Source: Bryobacterales bacterium (GTDB lineage Bacteria > Acidobacteriota > Terriglobia > Bryobacterales > Bryobacteraceae). From it: a DNA stretch of 55,988 nucleotides. Location: contig CANFEY010000027.1 of the NCBI GenBank assembly GCA_947446025.1, positions 1 through 55,988 of the forward strand, read 5' to 3'. Of this stretch, positions 1 to 8,126 are shown one piece after another (the stretch's first letter is position 1; each line of letters opens with the position of its first letter). A model generated the notes under the pieces. It saw only the letters and a list, made by a program, of their open reading frames with translations. It searched no databases and was not told the origin of the DNA. The position numbers and the translations under genes are program-made.

Positions 1-15
1 AGTTTACAGGGGGGG

Positions 16-36
16 CAGGGGGGAGCATCCCCCCTG
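16..36. repeat. GC-rich hairpin, candidate DGR target-site cruciform
   Basis: The arms CAGGGGGG (16-23) and CCCCCCTG (29-36) are perfect 8-bp reverse complements around the 5-base loop AGCAT. The structure sits directly before the avd-like gene, at the left edge of the window. In the Bordetella phage DGR, a hairpin with a GC-rich 8-bp stem lies just after the variable repeat and is needed for efficient retrohoming. By analogy this could mark the 3' end of a target gene lying left of base 1. A simple intergenic terminator for that gene is the alternative. Confidence 0.55.
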
Positions 37-44
37 GGAAAAGT

Positions 45-410
45 TTGAGCACGACATCGGAACCGACAGTGGTTGTGCAGAAGGCCTACGACTGGACGCT
101 GTGGATACTTCCGAAAGTAGAGAAGTTCCCGAAGAGCTACCGGTTTTCGATCGGGCAGAGCTTGGTTACGGCGTCGATTGAACTTTTGATGAACCTGGTG
201 GATGCCACCTATCAGGTGCGTAACACTGGATCCTTGAGCGCGGCGGTCCGCGAAGTGAATCGTATCCGGTACCTGGTGCGGTTGGCGAAGGACTTGGGCA
301 TACTGAATCTGGCGGGCCACGAATTCGGTGCGAAGGCGATGGACGAAGTAGGGAGGATGACAGGAGGCTGGCTGAAAAGCACGCGGCAAAAAAATGAAGC
401 GGGCCAATAA
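45..410 (+). CDS. avd: Avd-like four-helix-bundle DGR accessory protein
   Basis: Encodes 121 residues from a TTG start at 45. The length and helical pattern (a start near VVVQKAYDWTLW, a basic helix REVNRIRYLVRL around residues 70-80) fit the accessory variability determinant / S23-like four-helix family. In DGRs this protein forms a pentameric basic barrel that binds the reverse transcriptase and template RNA. The gene overlaps the RT gene by 17 bp, so the two are probably translationally coupled. The family call rests on size, composition and position next to a DGR-type RT. A generic four-helix protein outside a DGR is the alternative, but the neighbouring template repeat makes that unlikely. 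Confidence 0.8.
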   Translation: MSTTSEPTVVVQKAYDWTLWILPKVEKFPKSYRFSIGQSLVTASIELLMNLVDATYQVRNTGSLSAAVREVNRIRYLVRLAKDLGILNLAGHEFGAKAMDEVGRMTGGWLKSTRQKNEAGQ

Positions 411-1545
411 TCTGTGGGAGAAGATTGTCAGTTGGGAGAACCTGATGGAAGCGGTTCGGGCAGCGGCTCGCGGAAAGCGCACGCGGCCGGACGTCGCGAG
501 GTTCCTGCATGAGACGGAAGCCAACGTATGTCAGCTGCAACGCGAATTGCAGGACGGGAGCTATCGGTCGGGCGGCTACCGAACGTTCTGGATTCACGAT
601 CCCAAGCCGCGTCAGATCTCGGCGGCCCCGTTTCGTGACCGGGTGGTGCATCACGCGCTGACGAGTGTGCTGGAGTCTGTCTTTGAGCCGCGGTTTACCG
701 ATCATTCCTTTGCGTCGCGTAAGGGGTTCGGACAACACAAAGCGCTCCAGTTAGCCCGCAATGCGTGCCAGCGCTATCGCTATGTACTCAAATGCGATAT
801 CCGGAAGTACTTTCCTTCGATCGATCATTCCATTTTGAAGGGGTTGATCGAGCGGGCGGTGAAGTGCAGGCGGACGCTGGAGTTGGTTGGCCGGATTATT
901 GACGGGTCCAATGAACAGGAAGAGGTGGTGGACTACTTTCCGGGGGACACGCTGTTTACGCGGTTTGAAAGAACCCGCGGCCTGCCGATTGGGAATCAGA
1001 CTTCTCAGTTCTTTGCGAACGTGTATCTGAATCCGCTGGACCACTTCGTGATGCGGGAGCTGCGGCCCGCCTTGTATCTCCAGTATGTCGACGATTTCGT
1101 TCTCTTCTGTGATGACAAGCAGGAGTTGCAGTTGATGGCACAGCGGATACGGGAGTTCTTGCAGAGTCTACGGTTGAGTCCCCATGAGCGCAAGTTTCAG
1201 ATTTACCGTTGCCGCGCTGGGGTGACGCTGTTGGGGTGGCGGATCTTGCCGACACAGATGAGGTTGGCGCGTGCGAATGCGATCCGGATGAGAAGGCGGG
1301 TCCGAACGATGGTTGCGCTCTACCATGCGGGGGCGATTGGATTCGACGAAGTGCGGGCGCGCACGAATGCGTGGTTGGGACACGCATCGTTCGGGGATAC
1401 GTGGCAATTGCGGCAGAATGTATTGGGACCGCTTATCCTGAATGCAGCGGAACATGGCCGAAATGCGCGGGGGCGGGTGGAACAACAATCCACGGAACGT
1501 CCGCGTCTCGAACCGCAACAGGAACGAGCCAACGAACCGGAATGA
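394..1545 (+). CDS. DGR-type reverse transcriptase
   Basis: Encodes 383 residues from ATG 394. The palm motifs are complete: the motif A aspartate is in DIRKYFPSID (D135), motif B reads IGNQTSQ (residues 199-205), and the catalytic box is YVDD (231-234). The IGNxxSQ form of motif B, in place of the QGxxxSP of group II intron and most retron enzymes, is characteristic of DGR reverse transcriptases. The family copies a template RNA with errors at adenines, and the product replaces a variable repeat in a target gene. Upstream is the overlapping avd-like gene. The last roughly 25 codons coincide with the template repeat read in another frame, so the RT tail (rich in R, E, Q) is probably dictated by template sequence rather than by RT function. 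No frameshift or missing catalytic residue is seen. Confidence 0.92.
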   Translation: MKRANNLWEKIVSWENLMEAVRAAARGKRTRPDVARFLHETEANVCQLQRELQDGSYRSGGYRTFWIHDPKPRQISAAPFRDRVVHHALTSVLESVFEPRFTDHSFASRKGFGQHKALQLARNACQRYRYVLKCDIRKYFPSIDHSILKGLIERAVKCRRTLELVGRIIDGSNEQEEVVDYFPGDTLFTRFERTRGLPIGNQTSQFFANVYLNPLDHFVMRELRPALYLQYVDDFVLFCDDKQELQLMAQRIREFLQSLRLSPHERKFQIYRCRAGVTLLGWRILPTQMRLARANAIRMRRRVRTMVALYHAGAIGFDEVRARTNAWLGHASFGDTWQLRQNVLGPLILNAAEHGRNARGRVEQQSTERPRLEPQQERANEPE

Positions 1546-1597
1546 CAACATCGGGTTTCGTTGTGCGGGGTATGGGGAGCGCGGACTCAGAAGTTGA
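1448..1597 (+). other. DGR template repeat (TR), outer limits approximate
   Basis: Read from 1448 in the frame one base off the RT frame, this stretch encodes GGGWNNNPRN followed by SNRNRNEPTNRNDNIGFR and ends at TGA 1595-1597. That is the C-terminal signature of C-type-lectin/FGE-fold DGR target proteins. Between 1481 and 1549 there are ten AAC or AAT codons, the codon class favoured by adenine-specific mutagenesis, and all are unmutated, as expected of a template and not a variable copy. There is no start codon or gene for this frame. The core runs about 1470-1570. The IMH-like 3' end cannot be fixed without the matching variable repeat. Bases 1598-1769 hold no recognisable gene; a GCGACCGTCAG match to the dispersed repeat lies near 1728-1738. 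Confidence 0.88.
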
Positions 1598-1775
1598 GGG
1601 CGCGGGCGGGAATTGGATTCTTCACGGAGATTCCGGGTGTGCCGACTCCACTTCCGGGCCATGGGTCCCGACACCGTATTCGACGGAGTCAAATAGCAAC
1701 ACGACCCGGGTTCGCCAGTAGCCTCCGTGCGACCGTCAGCCCGGGACCTTCAACTGCGATAGAATATGCGTGTCT

Positions 1776-2711
1776 ATGCGCTACACCCTACTTGTTCTCA
1801 CCACCGCGCTCGTGACCTTTGGACAGAGCGCCTACAAGGCTCCCCGTACGGTTTGGGGCACGCCGGATCTGCAAGGCTTCTACTTCAACCGGACCACCAC
1901 GCCGCTGGAGCGTCCGCAGAATTTGGGCGCCAAGGAATTCTACACAGCGGAAGAGTTGAAGGCGCTGCAAGCCGCTGCGAACCGGCCTGCGGCGGAGACT
2001 GTGCCGGGGACGGCGGCGGATGCGCACTACGACATGAGCCAGTTCGGCCTGGACGGCGCAAGCACGGGCATGACGGTGCATCCGCGCACGTCGTTGATCA
2101 TCGGGCCGACGGGACGCATCCCGGCGATGACCCCGGAGGCAACCAAGCGTACGGCGGAGGCACGCGCGGCGGCGGCTGGGCACGAGTTCGACGGGCCGGA
2201 AAGCCGCAGCTTGACCGAGCGCTGCATTTTGTGGAGCTTTGAGGGTCCGCCGTTGATGCCGGGTGGGTACAATCCTAATTTGCAGATTTTTCAGGGTGAG
2301 AAGGAAGTGGTGATCCGGCACGAGATGATGGGCGGGGCTCGGATTGTGCGGACGGATGGGAGTCCGCATCTGAATGCGGCGATCCGGCAATTCTACGGGG
2401 ACTCGATTGGACATTGGGAAGGCGAGACGTTGGTGGTGGATACGACGAACTTTACCGATCAGCCTCCGCTGGGGCGAGGGGCGACGCGGAATCTGCATGT
2501 GACCGAGCGGTTCACGCGCGTGGCGCAGGGGTCGATCAAGTACGAGTTCATGGTGTCGGACCCGTCTACTTGGGAGCAGTCGTGGTCGGGTGAATATTCG
2601 CTGGAGTCGATGAAGGGTCCTATCTACGAGTACGCCTGTCAGGAAGGCAACTACGGGATGCCGAACATCCTGAGCGGGCAGCGGGCGGCGGAGCGGGCTG
2701 CTGCGAAGTAG
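1776..2711 (+). CDS. Secreted protein of an acidobacterial paralogue family
   Basis: Encodes 311 residues from ATG 1776; an in-frame GTG lies two codons earlier. The N-terminus is a signal peptide ending near TFGQSA. Visible family motifs are WGTPDLQGFYF near the mature start, GHWEGETLVVDTTNF in the second half, and YEYACQEGNYG near the end. The same motif order recurs in the secreted protein at 20366-21079, so the two are paralogues. Families like this are numerous in Solibacter-type genomes, but I know of no assigned biochemical role. The gene stands alone, convergent with coxG, and is not obviously part of the DGR. Confidence 0.8.
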   Translation: MRYTLLVLTTALVTFGQSAYKAPRTVWGTPDLQGFYFNRTTTPLERPQNLGAKEFYTAEELKALQAAANRPAAETVPGTAADAHYDMSQFGLDGASTGMTVHPRTSLIIGPTGRIPAMTPEATKRTAEARAAAAGHEFDGPESRSLTERCILWSFEGPPLMPGGYNPNLQIFQGEKEVVIRHEMMGGARIVRTDGSPHLNAAIRQFYGDSIGHWEGETLVVDTTNFTDQPPLGRGATRNLHVTERFTRVAQGSIKYEFMVSDPSTWEQSWSGEYSLESMKGPIYEYACQEGNYGMPNILSGQRAAERAAAK

Positions 2712-2745
2712 CTGGCGCTGACCGTTTTCAGGGCCCGCGTTGCGT

Positions 2746-3168
2746 TTACGCAGCGAGTTTCTCGAAGAACCGCTTGATCATCATCTTCGCCGTGGCGTCG
2801 ATCAGACGTTGGCCGACGGCTGCGATGGTGCCCCCCACCTGTACGTCGCCTTCGTAGGCCACTTCCGTACCGTCCCCTGACTGAGAAAAAGTCAGCAGCC
2901 CTTCGCCTTTCATGAAGCCGAGCTTTCCCGTGCCCTCCACGATCAGGCGAAAGCCCGCTGGAGTCCGATCTGTGATGCGCACTTTGCCTTCGAACGCGCC
3001 GGAGAGGCTGGCCATTGCGAGCTTCATCTTCATGCGGTATTCGTCTTCGCCGATGGTTTCAAGCGACTCGCACCCCGGCATGCAGGCGGCTAGGACCACG
3101 GGGTCCTGCATGCGGCGGTAGGCTTCTTCGGGCGCGAGCGCGAGCGTGTTGGTTCCTGAAATCTTCAC
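2746..3168 (-). CDS. coxG: CoxG-like SRPBCC protein
   Basis: Encodes 140 residues. The opening MKISGTNTLALAPEEAY and the following ACMPGCESLE segment are typical of CO dehydrogenase subunit G (SRPBCC/START-like fold). In aerobic CO dehydrogenase clusters CoxG helps recruit or mature the enzyme at the membrane. It is the last gene of the S-L-M-G run, and its start codon overlaps the coxM stop by 4 bp (ATGA). Homologues also accompany other molybdenum hydroxylases, so its presence does not prove CO oxidation. Confidence 0.85.
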   Translation of the reverse strand: MKISGTNTLALAPEEAYRRMQDPVVLAACMPGCESLETIGEDEYRMKMKLAMASLSGAFEGKVRITDRTPAGFRLIVEGTGKLGFMKGEGLLTFSQSGDGTEVAYEGDVQVGGTIAAVGQRLIDATAKMMIKRFFEKLAA

Positions 3169-4007
3169 GAGGTCCTGCGGATGGCGGCGTCGATGGCGCG
3201 TGCAGCGTAGACGGCGGCGAGATGCGCGCGGAATTCGGCGGAGGCGTAGAGGTCGGAGTTGGCGTCGATGGCTTGCGCCACCACATCGGCTGCGGCTTGC
3301 ACGGCGGTTCCTGACGTCAGCGCCTGTTCCGTGGCGGCGGCGCGGAAGGCGCGGTTCGAAAGGCCGGTGACTCCTACGCGGGCCAGCGTGATCTTGCCGC
3401 CGGATTTCTGAATGCGCGCGGCGACGCCCACGATGGCGAATCCGCTGGCCGGTTGCAGCAGCTTCTGGTAGCTGGTGCCGGTGCTGGCGGCTTCGACGGG
3501 GACGATCACTTCCGTGACGATCTCACCAGGCTCCAGCGCGGTGGTAAAGGTATCAACGAAAAAGTCGTCCGCGGAGACGGTGCGTTCGGACGCCGCGCCT
3601 TTGATGACGATCTTGGCTTCCAGAGCTTGGAGCGCCGCCGGGTAATCCGCGGAAGGATCGGCGTGTGCGACGCTACCTCCGATGGTGCCCAGGTTGCGCA
3701 CTTGCACGTCACCGATGAACGAAGCTGTCTCCGCCAGCAGGGGGCACTTCGCGCGAATCACAGCGGAGCTTTCCACTTCGTGATGGGTCGTCGTGGCTCC
3801 GATATGGATGGAACCGGCCTGCTCGCGGATGTAGCTGAGTTCGGCGATGCGGGCCAGATCCACCACGCGGTCCGGCGCGGCCAGACGCAGCTTCATCATA
3901 GGGATGAGGCTCATGCCGCCGGAAAGCGGTTTGCCGCCATCGGCGATGAGTGCGAGCGCTTCAGCCAGCGACTTGGGTGCGGAGTATTCGAACTGTTGGG
4001 GAATCAT
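3165..4007 (-). CDS. coxM: FAD-binding medium subunit of a xanthine dehydrogenase-family hydroxylase
   Basis: Encodes 280 residues, the usual size for the family. The FAD-binding signatures are present: PLSGGMSLIPMMKLR early, then NLGTIGGSVAHADPSADYPA at about residues 105-125. The subunit passes electrons from the [2Fe-2S] clusters of the small subunit to FAD. The start overlaps the large-subunit stop by 4 bp and the stop overlaps coxG by 4 bp, so translation is probably coupled across the operon. The name CoxM follows from neighbours; the substrate is not determined by this subunit. Confidence 0.9.
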   Translation of the reverse strand: MIPQQFEYSAPKSLAEALALIADGGKPLSGGMSLIPMMKLRLAAPDRVVDLARIAELSYIREQAGSIHIGATTTHHEVESSAVIRAKCPLLAETASFIGDVQVRNLGTIGGSVAHADPSADYPAALQALEAKIVIKGAASERTVSADDFFVDTFTTALEPGEIVTEVIVPVEAASTGTSYQKLLQPASGFAIVGVAARIQKSGGKITLARVGVTGLSNRAFRAAATEQALTSGTAVQAAADVVAQAIDANSDLYASAEFRAHLAAVYAARAIDAAIRRTS

Positions 4008-6349
4008 GCGTTGCTCCCTGTCGTCTTAGAAAGAATGAGCCGCCAGATTTTCTCCGGGGTCATCGGCATGTCGATGTGGCGCACGCCCAGCGGCGAGAGC
4101 GCGTCGACGACGGCACTCACCGCAGCCGGAGATGCGCCGATGGTGCCGGCTTCACCCACGCCTTTCACGCCCAGCGGATTCACTGGCGTCGGCGTGATGG
4201 TGTGACCGCTCTCGATCCACGGCATCATATGCGCGCGGGGCATGGTGTAGTCCATGAATTCGCCGCTGACCAGTTGGGCGTTGTCGTCATAGACGGCTTG
4301 CTCCCACAGCGCCTGCCCCAGGCCTTGTGCGACGCCGCCATGGACTTGGCCGTCGACTACTAGCGGGTTGATCAGGTTGCCGCAATCATCAATGGCTACA
4401 TAGCGTTTAATGTCGATGGCACCGGTACCGGGGTCGACTTCCGCCACCATGATGTGCGCGCCGAAGGGAAAGGTGAAGTTGGTGGGTTCCCAGAAATAGG
4501 TTGCCACCAAGCCGGGCTCGGTGTTGGCCGGCAGTTTCATCGCGCGGTAGGCTGCGCCCGCAATTTCCTTGATGCTGACGGATTTGCCGGTCTTCGCGCA
4601 CGTACACTGGCCGTTTGCGTAGCTCACGTCGTCGGACTCCAGCAGCATGGCTCCAAACTTCTTGATCTTGATGATCAATTCCTGAATTGCGTAGTAGAGC
4701 GCCGGTCCGCCCACCGCTGTTGCCCGGCTACCAAACGTCCCGATGCCGTACTGCACAATCGCTGTGTCCCCGTGCTGCACCAGTACATCCTCAAAGGGTA
4801 CGCCCAGGTGATCCGCGGTGATTTGCGAGAAGGTGGTTTCTTCGCCTTGGCCGTGCGGGGAGACTCCGGTCATCACGGTCACTTTGCCGGACGGCTCGAT
4901 CTTCACGGTCGCGCTTTCCCATCCGCCCGCTGGTGTTGCGGGTGATGGCCCGAAGGCGCAGATTTCACCGTACGTGGACATGCCGATCCCCATAAGCTTG
5001 CCGTGTTTGCGTGCATCCGCTTGCTGTTTGCGGAGTTCGGTGTAGTTTACCGTCTCCATCGCTTTGCGCAGCGGGGCGGCGTAGTCGCCGGTGTCGTAGA
5101 TGAGGCCGGTGGCGGTGGGGAAGGGGAACTCTTCGTTGCGCACGAAGTTCTTGAGGCGAAGTTCCGCCGGGTCCATCTTCAGCTCGGCAGCCAGGATGTC
5201 GACCATGCGTTCGATGCCGTGCGTGGCCTCGGGGCGGCCCGCGCCGCGGTAGGCGTCGGTGGGGACGCAGTTGGTGAATACCCCGACCACATCGGCGCAC
5301 ATCGATTTCGCGCGGTACAGGCCCGGGATCATCAGCACGCTGAGCGTAGGGATGGCGGGGCCCAGCAGTTGGTGATACGAGCCGAGGTCCTGAATAATCT
5401 TGACTTTAATGCCGAGGATGGTGCCGTCTTTCTTCGCCGCGACTTCGTAGTAATCCACATGGCCGCGGCCGTGGATGGTGGTGAGAAAATTCTCGCGGCG
5501 GGACTCGATCCACTTGATGGGCTTGCCCAGCTTCATCGCCACGTGGCTGGTGAGCGCCTCTTCCGCGTAGAGATTCAGTTTGCAGCCGAAGCCGCCGCCG
5601 ACTTCCGGCGCAACCACGCGCACGCGGTTTTCATCCAGACCCAGCATCTGCGCGAGCAGCGAGCGGACCAGGTGCGGGACTTGCGTCGACGTGTGCAGCG
5701 TTAGCGATTTTTCCGCCGCGTGCCATTGCGCCACGCAGCCTCGGGTTTCGAGCGGCGAGGGAATGAGGCGCTGGCTGGTGATGCGCTGCTTCACCACCAC
5801 GTCGGCCTCCGCGAAGGCTTTCTCAATGTCACCGCCTTCCTGGTGGAAGGTGAATGCAGTGTTGTCCGGCCACTGCGGATGCACGGCTGGCGCGCCGGGG
5901 GCCAGGGCCTTTTCGGGATCGGCAACGGCTTGCAGGACTTCGTAGTCCACCTCGACTGCTTCGGCCGCGTCTTTCGCGATGTAGCGGTCGGTTGCGACGA
6001 CCACGGCGACCGGATGGCCCACGTAGTAGACGCGGTCTTGCGCCAGCAGTCTGTGTTCTGGCACGCGCAGGCCGGGCAGGGAAGCGCCGCAGGGGACGCA
6101 GGCCAGGTCGGCGACGTCCCTGCCGGTGAGCACCATGGCTACGCCCTTCATCGCGGCGGCGGCAGCGATGTCAACCGACTTGATGCGCGCGGCTCCGTGG
6201 GGGCTGCGCACCACAACGGCGAAGTGCATTCCGGGCAGTTGCAGATCGTCCACGTAGGTGGCGGTGCCGGTGATCAGGCGCGGATCTTCTTTGCGACGGA
6301 TGCGCTTGCCGATGAAGGGTTCCAGTTTGGTGATGCTGGGAGTGGCCAT
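4004..6349 (-). CDS. coxL: Molybdopterin large subunit, form II CoxL-like
   Basis: Encodes 781 residues with the normal large-subunit layout, starting with IGKRIRRKEDPRLITG and ending in a GVGEAGTIGASPAAV cofactor segment. The active-site loop reads AYRGAGR (residues 366-372). This is the form II signature; proven CO dehydrogenases (form I) carry AYRCSFR with the copper-binding cysteine. CO oxidation is therefore doubtful and another aromatic, heterocyclic or aldehyde substrate is plausible. A good Shine-Dalgarno AGGAGG precedes the ATG. The S-L-M gene order also matches form II clusters. Confidence 0.92.
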   Translation of the reverse strand: MATPSITKLEPFIGKRIRRKEDPRLITGTATYVDDLQLPGMHFAVVVRSPHGAARIKSVDIAAAAAMKGVAMVLTGRDVADLACVPCGASLPGLRVPEHRLLAQDRVYYVGHPVAVVVATDRYIAKDAAEAVEVDYEVLQAVADPEKALAPGAPAVHPQWPDNTAFTFHQEGGDIEKAFAEADVVVKQRITSQRLIPSPLETRGCVAQWHAAEKSLTLHTSTQVPHLVRSLLAQMLGLDENRVRVVAPEVGGGFGCKLNLYAEEALTSHVAMKLGKPIKWIESRRENFLTTIHGRGHVDYYEVAAKKDGTILGIKVKIIQDLGSYHQLLGPAIPTLSVLMIPGLYRAKSMCADVVGVFTNCVPTDAYRGAGRPEATHGIERMVDILAAELKMDPAELRLKNFVRNEEFPFPTATGLIYDTGDYAAPLRKAMETVNYTELRKQQADARKHGKLMGIGMSTYGEICAFGPSPATPAGGWESATVKIEPSGKVTVMTGVSPHGQGEETTFSQITADHLGVPFEDVLVQHGDTAIVQYGIGTFGSRATAVGGPALYYAIQELIIKIKKFGAMLLESDDVSYANGQCTCAKTGKSVSIKEIAGAAYRAMKLPANTEPGLVATYFWEPTNFTFPFGAHIMVAEVDPGTGAIDIKRYVAIDDCGNLINPLVVDGQVHGGVAQGLGQALWEQAVYDDNAQLVSGEFMDYTMPRAHMMPWIESGHTITPTPVNPLGVKGVGEAGTIGASPAAVSAVVDALSPLGVRHIDMPMTPEKIWRLILSKTTGSNA

Positions 6350-6358
6350 GTGTTCCTC

Positions 6359-6820
6359 CTACGCTCGAACGCGAGCGGCGGCTTGCACCGCCTTGACGAT
6401 GTGCTGATAGCCGGTGCAGCGGCACAGGTTGCCTTCCAGGCCATGCCGGATCTCGGCTTCGGTGGGATCGGGGTTGCGATCCAGGATCTGTTTGGACACC
6501 ATCACCATGCCGGGAGTGCAGAAGCCGCACTGCGCGCCGTGTTCGTTCCAGAAGGCTTCCTGCACGCGGTGCAATCTATCGCCGGTGGCGAGACCTTCGA
6601 TGGTGGTGACCTGCGCGCCGTTGCACTGCACGGCGAAGATGGAGCAAGACTTCACAGCCTTGCCGTTGAGTTCCACCGTGCAGGCTCCGCAGAGGGATGT
6701 CTCGCAGCCGATGTGGGAGCCGGTTAGGCTGAGGTGTTCGCGCAGATAGTGGATGAGGAGCAGGCGCGGCTCGACGCTGTGGGTGTGTTGCGTTCCGTTT
6801 ACAGTGATGGTCACGGTCAT
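6359..6820 (-). CDS. coxS: [2Fe-2S] small subunit of the molybdenum hydroxylase
   Basis: Encodes 153 residues from the ATG at 6820; an in-frame start seven codons earlier would add an atypical tail. It carries both cluster motifs. The plant-ferredoxin-type set CETSLCGAC...C is near residues 40-65, and the second set CGFCTPGM...CRCTG is in the C-terminal half. The subunit relays electrons from the molybdenum site to FAD. The gene is the first of the S-L-M-G run and lies 25 bp after pyrC with no visible terminator, so it may be read from the pyr promoter. Confidence 0.92.
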   Translation of the reverse strand: MTVTITVNGTQHTHSVEPRLLLIHYLREHLSLTGSHIGCETSLCGACTVELNGKAVKSCSIFAVQCNGAQVTTIEGLATGDRLHRVQEAFWNEHGAQCGFCTPGMVMVSKQILDRNPDPTEAEIRHGLEGNLCRCTGYQHIVKAVQAAARVRA

Positions 6821-6845
6821 GGCGATCACTGAAGATAGCAAACTT

Positions 6846-8126
6846 TCAGGCGGCTTGCCAGACCACTTCGCCGCGCACGATGGTGGCTACCGGGCCGCCG
6901 CGGAACGTCTTTCCATCGAAGGGTGAGTTGCGGCTGCGGGAGGCGCTCTTGTTCACGTCGTAAGTCCATTCGCGATCCATGGAGAAAATGGTGACATCGG
7001 CGGGCGACCGCAGTGCCAGGGTTCCCCGATTGAGCTTGAGAATGCGCGCCGGACCGGTGGTAAACATCTCCACCATGCGGACCACATGGATGTTGCCGGG
7101 ATGGACCAGTTGTTCGAGAGACACGCCGATGGCCGTCTCGAGTCCCAGGATGCCGAAGGGGCACTTCTCGAACTCCTGCATCTTTTCACTGCCGGGGTGG
7201 GGCGCGTGATCGGTGGCGATGGCGTCGATGGCTCCACTGACCACACCGGCGATCATGGCGTCCACGTCCCCGCAGGAGCGCAAGGGCGGCTTCATCTTGT
7301 AATTGCTGTCGAAGGGCAGCGTATCGCGGTCGGCCAGCGCGATGTGGTGGGGCGTGACTTCAGAGGTCACGCGCAGGCCCCGCGCCTTGGCGAACTGCAC
7401 CATCTCCACGGAATGTTTGGAAGAAATGTGCGCCACGTGATAGTGCGCGCCGGTGACCTCGGCCAGCAGAATGTCGCGGGCCACCATCACGTCTTCAGAG
7501 CATCCGGGAATGCCGCGCAGCCCGCGGCGGACGCTCTCGAAGCCTTCATGCATGTCGCCGCCGGCGCTGAGGTGCAGGTCCTCGCAGTGGTTGATGACGG
7601 GAATGCCGTGGCTGTTGGCCAGTTCCATGGCGCGGCGCATCATGCGCGCGTTCATCACGGGCTGGCCGTCATCGGAAATGGCGACAGCCCCGGCATTGCG
7701 CATGGAGGAAATTGCGGCCAACTCCTCACCTTTGCTGCCCTTGGTGATGGCTCCGATGGGCCACACGTTGACGATGGCGTGGCGTTTTGCTTTTTCAACA
7801 ATGTAGCTGGTGACGGTGGCGTTGTCGTTCACTGGGGAGGTGTTCGGCATAGGGCAGACGGAGGTGAATCCTCCGGCGGCTGCGGCGCGCGATCCGGACT
7901 CAATCGTTTCGGCGTGCTCGAACCCCGGCTCGCGCAGGTGGACGTGCATGTCAATGAACCCCGGCGCGACGATCAGGCCGGTGGCGTCGAAGATCTCAGC
8001 TCCGGCGGCGGAAAGATTCGGGCCAACCGCGGCGATGAGGCCGTCTTCCAGCAGCACGTCGGCGACGGCGTCGAACTTTGAGGCGGGGTCAATCACCCGG
8101 CCATTCTTAATGAGCAGCTTGGGCAT
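6846..8126 (-). CDS. pyrC: Dihydroorotase
   Basis: Encodes 426 residues, the class I bacterial dihydroorotase length. Metal and substrate residues are visible: [10 protein letters not shown] at the start of the barrel, INHCEDL and [11 protein letters not shown] in the middle, and ATDHAPH late. The enzyme cyclises N-carbamoyl-aspartate to dihydroorotate in pyrimidine synthesis. The ATG overlaps the end of pyrB by 20 bp and is preceded by a GGAAGAGG ribosome site inside pyrB. Downstream genes are the coxSLMG-like set on the same strand. Confidence 0.95.
   Translation of the reverse strand: MPKLLIKNGRVIDPASKFDAVADVLLEDGLIAAVGPNLSAAGAEIFDATGLIVAPGFIDMHVHLREPGFEHAETIESGSRAAAAGGFTSVCPMPNTSPVNDNATVTSYIVEKAKRHAIVNVWPIGAITKGSKGEELAAISSMRNAGAVAISDDGQPVMNARMMRRAMELANSHGIPVINHCEDLHLSAGGDMHEGFESVRRGLRGIPGCSEDVMVARDILLAEVTGAHYHVAHISSKHSVEMVQFAKARGLRVTSEVTPHHIALADRDTLPFDSNYKMKPPLRSCGDVDAMIAGVVSGAIDAIATDHAPHPGSEKMQEFEKCPFGILGLETAIGVSLEQLVHPGNIHVVRMVEMFTTGPARILKLNRGTLALRSPADVTIFSMDREWTYDVNKSASRSRNSPFDGKTFRGGPVATIVRGEVVWQAA

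Noticed and set aside
1470-1570. Reading the N-rich stretch as a decayed target gene (variable repeat)
   Set aside because: All AAY codons are unmutated and there is no upstream coding domain or start in that frame, which fits a template better.
1209-1721. Plus-strand frame spanning the RT 3' end and template repeat
   Set aside because: No family similarity; it overlaps both the RT frame and the TR in a third frame.
2712-2745. TGACCGTTTTCAGGG as another copy of the dispersed loop element
   Set aside because: It needs extra bases inside the conserved loop and the arms do not pair.
2746-6820. True aerobic CO dehydrogenase
   Set aside because: The large subunit has the form II AYRGAGR loop without the copper-binding cysteine of form I, so CO oxidation is not supported by sequence.
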